Assembly: GCF_040712315.1 (NCBI RefSeq)
Contig: NC_134020.1
Location: 34,960,751-35,024,750, forward strand
Direction: 5' to 3'
From: Castanea sativa
Taxonomy: Eukaryota; Streptophyta; Magnoliopsida; Fagales; Fagaceae
Length of the DNA stretch: 64,000 bases
This document shows, in pieces, positions 60,293 to 64,000 of this stretch. A program made the position numbers and the translations under genes. A model generated the notes under the pieces. That model searched no databases. It was not told the DNA's origin and worked only from the letters and a program-made list of their open reading frames with translations. How positions within the stretch are numbered: position 1 is the first letter of the stretch; the number at the start of each line of letters is the position of its first letter.

Positions 60293-63200
60293 CTAAGTAC
60301 ATAGGAGAGAACTAAGAAACATAGGGAGAGAATCACTAGAGGTGAGTCCCCAAGCCCTAGACCAATCAAACTGAGTGCCACTAAGAGAGGCCAAAAGCTG
60401 GTCATCTGAGCTTTCCATGTCCTCGAACGTCCTCCTATTGCGCTCCCTCCAGAGACACCACATCAAGCATAAATGAGCTAAATTCCAAATGCTAGACGAA
60501 TGCTTTCCAGGCCAATTCCACCAACTGAATAGAGTATCCGCAACTGATCTAGGCAAGACCCAAGAAAACCCAAAAGATCTAAAAACCAAACTCCACAGTC
60601 GAGAAGCCTTTCCACAGTGTAGTAACAAATGATCCACCGTCTCCCCATTACTGCGGCACATGATACACCAATCGACAAAATCCAACCCTCTACCCCTCAA
60701 ATTATCCCCTGTAAGGATCCTATCCCATACAGCAGTCTACACAAAGAAGGAAACACGCCAAGGAGCCTTAACCTTCCAAACCCCTTTCCAAGGGAAGATA
60801 ATGGGCGCAGGGCTTCTCAACTTATTGTAAAACGAACGAATATCAAAGTCCCCATTCTTTGTCAACTTCCATCGCATACGATCTACATTTTCGGTGGGAG
60901 GAAGATTAGAACCCAATGTACTGAGAAAATCATCCACCCCACCCATTTCCCAATCATTAGGTCTCCGAATAAAATGAACATTCCAGCTTCTCCGCTCCTC
61001 AATCCCCAACCGTTCAAGAGAAGAGGCCACCGATGCCTCTTTATTGGATGCAATCCCATACACGCTCGGAAAAGACAACTGAAGAGAAGACTCCCCACAC
61101 CAATGATCTGTCCAAAGCTTCACTCTATCCCCCACCCCTACCTCAAAGTAAGTATTCTTGCTAAAATCCTCCCATCCCATGTGGATACTTCTCCACAAGC
61201 CACACCCATGCGCCCCTCTACCTAGCTTGGACTTCCATCCCCCCCATTCTTCCCCAAACTTGAGGGCTATGACCCTTCTCCAAAGCCTTGTCTCCTCAAT
61301 CCCAAACCTCCATAACCACTTCCCTAGTAAAGCTTTATTAAAAGTAGTTAATTTCCTTACCCCTAACCTACCATTTTTCAAAGGTGCACACACCTTGTTC
61401 CATCCCACCAAATGAAACTTGGAGTCCCCCCACAAGAAATCCCTTTGCAACCTCTCAATTTTATTGGCCACATGCGTAGGGATGGTAAAAAGAGACAAAT
61501 AATAAGTGGGGAGACTAGATAAAGTGCTTTTAAGCAACGTTAGTCTTCCACCTTTTGACAAATACATCTTCTTCCAACCGGCCAACTTACGCTCAAAATT
61601 CTCCAAGATAGGATTCCAAACAGTAGGGGACTTGAAGGACGCCCCCAAAGGCATACCAAGATAGGTCATAGGCAAAGATCCAATCCGGCATCCCAAAAGC
61701 TCTGCTAGGATATGGATATTAGGAACCTCCCCAATAGGAACCATCTCACTTTTCGGCACATTAACCTTTAAACCTGTCACTGCCTGGAAACAAAGAAGAA
61801 GCATCCGAATATAAAGAATCTGCTCCTCATCAGCATCGCAAAACAGAATCGTATCATCCGCAAACAATAGATGCGATACACAAACCCCTCCCCCCTGTCT
61901 ACCGTGGGCCCTAAAGCCACGAATCCCCTCGAACTCCCAAAAAAATCAGCCGGAGACCCATTAAACAATACCGAGAATTGGGCTGTAGATATGCACGTGC
62001 GGATCCACCTATGCCACCTCACCCCAAATCCCATTCTCTTCAACAAATCAAGAAGAGCCTCCCAGTTCACATGATCATAAGCTTTCTCAATATCTAATTT
62101 GCAGATAACCCCCCGAAATCTTACTTTTCACCCTACTATCTACACACTCATTAGCAATGAGAACTGAATCAAGAATCTGTCTACCACCCACAAAACTGTT
62201 CTGAGACTCGGATATCAACTGATCCAAAACCTCTTTCATGCGGTTTGCCAACACCTTGGCCAAAATCTTGTAGACACTCCCCACCAAACTAATAGGTCTA
62301 AAATCTCGAATATTGGAAGCGCCATTCTTCTTAGGGATTAAGGCTAAGAATGTTGCATTAAGAGATTTTTCAAACTTACTGTGTTGATAAAACTCTTCAA
62401 ACACAGCTAAGACATCTCTTTCCACAATTCCCCAACAATGGTGATAAAAAGCCAAAGAGAAACCATCAGGACCTGGAGCTTTATCTCCTTCCATCTCTTT
62501 GACAACTCGAAGGACCTCCTCCTTTTCAAACCTCCGTTCAAGCCAGTCCCTCTCCAACCCCTCTATCTGATCAAACTCCAATCCTTCCACAAAAGGCCTC
62601 CACTCCTCTGTCTCCTTGTACAAATTTTTATAAAACTGTACAACTTGGTCAGCCATCTCGGATTCGTCTTCATAGATAACCCCATTCACCTCCAACATAC
62701 TAATATGGTTATATCTTCTCCGAGAATTGGCCATCTTGTGGAAATATTTGGTATTGTTATCTCCTTCCTTAATGCAAAGCATCCTCGATTTCTGTCTCCA
62801 CGAAATCTCTTCCAAAGAGAGAAGGTTCTGAATTTGGGATCTCAACCCAGCCCTCTCACCTAACTCCACTTCAGAAAGACCGTACTCCCCTTCCCTAACG
62901 TCCAATAATCTCAAAGCCTCCACCAATTCTTTTTTCCGACGCTCTATATTTCCAAACTCACTTCGGTTCCACTGAATAATATCTACCTTCAATGCCTTCA
63001 GCTTCTTGGCAAGTACAAAGCTGGGGGTACCTGAGACGGAATATCGATTCCACCAAGAATGAACCCTATCTTTGAACCCATCCGACTTTAGCCACATGTT
63101 TTCGAACCTAAAAGGACTTTTCCCCCTTACAATCCGTCCTGCCTCCACTAATATGGGGAAGTGATCCTCCCAATCGAGAGAAACCAGAGCCCTATCTATC

Positions 63201-63793
63201 CTAGACATCAAGGGCTGATCCGAACCACTCGACCGAGTAAAACTCCCTCCTTCCAAAGGCAAATCTATCAAGCTAAGCTCCTCAATGAACTCAGAAAAGT
63301 TCTCCATTGCCGGGGTAAGACGTGAACCCCCCAACCGTTCACTTGGGAACCTAACAATGTTGAAATCCCCTATGTAGCACCATGGAACTTCCCAAAGTTG
63401 CTGAATACCAATCAGCTCATCCCACATCTGCCCCCTCAAGTTATTATCATTCGGGCCATAAACCCTAGAACAAGCCCAAATAAAACCGTCCCCCAAGCCC
63501 TGCCACCGAACAGATACGGAAAATTGACCCACTAGAACCTCCAACTTTTCTAAAACCCTCCTATCCCACATCATCAAAACCCCACCAGCTGACTGATCCG
63601 CATCCAAGGCCACCCAATCTACATAGGGGCAGCTCCACAAACTGCAGATCAACTGACTATCCATGCCTGCGAGCTTAGTCTCTTGAAGGCAAACAACATC
63701 ACAATTCCAATCCCGTAATAAATTTCTAACTACCAAACGTTTCCGCGAGTCATTCAAACCTTGCACATTCCATGACACCATTCTTAACTTCAT
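60293..63793 (-). pseudogene. LINE ORF2: endonuclease - reverse transcriptase - zf-RVT, two lesions
   Basis: The apurinic-like endonuclease starts MVSWNVQGLNDSRKR, with LQETK, GDFNIVRFPSERLGG and MSRIDRAL. RT follows with FLALIPKKNGASNIRDFRPI and NSFVGGRQILDSVLI. A run of six C at 62109-62114 (plus strand) adds one base and shifts the frame just before [14 protein letters not shown] deletion near 61925 joins SSRG to the segment before FADD, removing about 30 residues including the conserved QGDPLSP motif. The rest, to the CX2C...H zinc segment, is open in shifted frames. Without the deleted palm segment no RT activity is expected. Confidence 0.9.
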
Positions 63794-63847
63794 TAAAACT
63801 GTAAACTCCCTACTGCAACCTCAGTCAAGCAATCAAAGAAAATAAAA

Positions 63848-64000
63848 CTATCGTCCATCATAATTAACCAAGGAAATCAAATTCCTCAACTCCCTCTTCC
63901 CTTTATCCTTGGAGGCAACTTTTCGGTGGGCTACATCTTTCCTGTGCACCAGCTTGGCTGCCTCAATCTCTGTCTCAAGTCTTTGTAGGAGCATAATGCA
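63848..64000 (-). pseudogene. C-terminal end of LINE ORF1
   Basis: An open frame enters from the right edge and ends at TAG (63848-63850). It reads LLQRLETEIEAAKLVHRKD, then KGKRELRNLISLVNYDGR. Its position about 55 nt before ORF2 and the basic ending fit the tail of a plant LINE ORF1 (nucleic-acid-binding protein). The rest is outside the window. Confidence 0.65.

Larger units (their letters stand above)
60170..64000 (-). mobile_element. LINE (L1-type) in the kinase intron, antisense, runs off the window
   Basis: The 3' end is a poly(A) tail read as T(11) at 60171-60181. Moving up the minus strand: C-terminal zf-RVT region 60700-60293 (CIMCRSNGETVDHLLLHCG), RT thumb/connection 61867-60737 ([15 protein letters not shown] first), RT palm start 62100-61930, endonuclease and RT fingers 63793-62087, and the end of ORF1 at 64000-63848. 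Only two disabling lesions were found in ORF2 (a 1-bp insertion and a deletion), so it is much younger than the 22.6-26.3 kb LINE. It sits in intron 3 of the kinase gene, opposite in orientation. Confidence 0.92.

Noticed and set aside
60629..61225. 198-residue plus-strand ORF opposite the LINE
   Set aside because: Antisense shadow of LINE ORF2; no recognisable domain.

Overview
This is nuclear DNA of a flowering plant, most likely a woody eudicot. The genes have many short AT-rich introns, and the space between them is packed with LINEs, LTR elements, hAT-like, Mutator-like and Helitron transposons. No organelle or bacterial gene is present. The gene order root-cap/LEA-like pair, PDX2, GRIK/SnAK kinase matches, from memory, Arabidopsis chromosome 5 (At5g60520 to At5g60550), so the window is a conserved eudicot block inflated by transposons. 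Species cannot be fixed from the sequence; Fagales is a guess.

Layout. (1) 1-3500: repeats and a decayed RNase H relic. (2) 3514-10714 (+): a complete 19-exon beta-galactosidase gene (BGAL8 type, 858 aa with a C-terminal lectin domain). (3) 11546-13104 and 20364-21716 (-): two tandem secreted root-cap/LEA-like genes with Asn/Gly-rich tracts. They form a segmental duplication of more than 3 kb. Between them lie a GH5 cellulase exon fragment and a gypsy integrase relic. The upstream part of the second copy is split by palindromic repeats, a 5'-truncated LINE (22.6-26.3 kb) and a Mutator-like element with long inverted repeats. (4) 28-33 kb: a field of small transposons (hAT-like, MULE-type, a 435-bp foldback, a tRNA-derived SINE) and a (GA)n microsatellite. 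(5) 33500-37589 (-): complete 7-exon PDX2, the glutaminase of vitamin B6 synthesis. (6) 38.4-57 kb: a tandem duplication of non-coding DNA. Copy 1 is broken by a 12-kb gypsy retrotransposon of Tat type; copy 2 by a 2.5-kb Helitron and small MITEs. (7) 58875 to the right edge (+): first three coding exons of a GRIK/SnAK-type protein kinase, whose third intron holds a large antisense LINE running off the window.

The host genes are unrelated in function: cell-wall galactan turnover, secreted root-cap proteins, PLP synthesis and SnRK1 activation. The richest structures are the transposons. The Tat-type element (38748-50814, exact 5-bp target duplication) carries gag-pol on the minus strand with two RNase H domains, a separate antisense gene with its own TATA box on the plus strand, and a 68-bp tandem array. 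It holds two nested hAT-like insertions. One of these, inside its 5' LTR, has captured the first exon and 5' leader of a GRXS17-type glutaredoxin gene. The 52711-55250 Helitron can be bounded to the base because the tandem-duplicate copy preserves its empty site.
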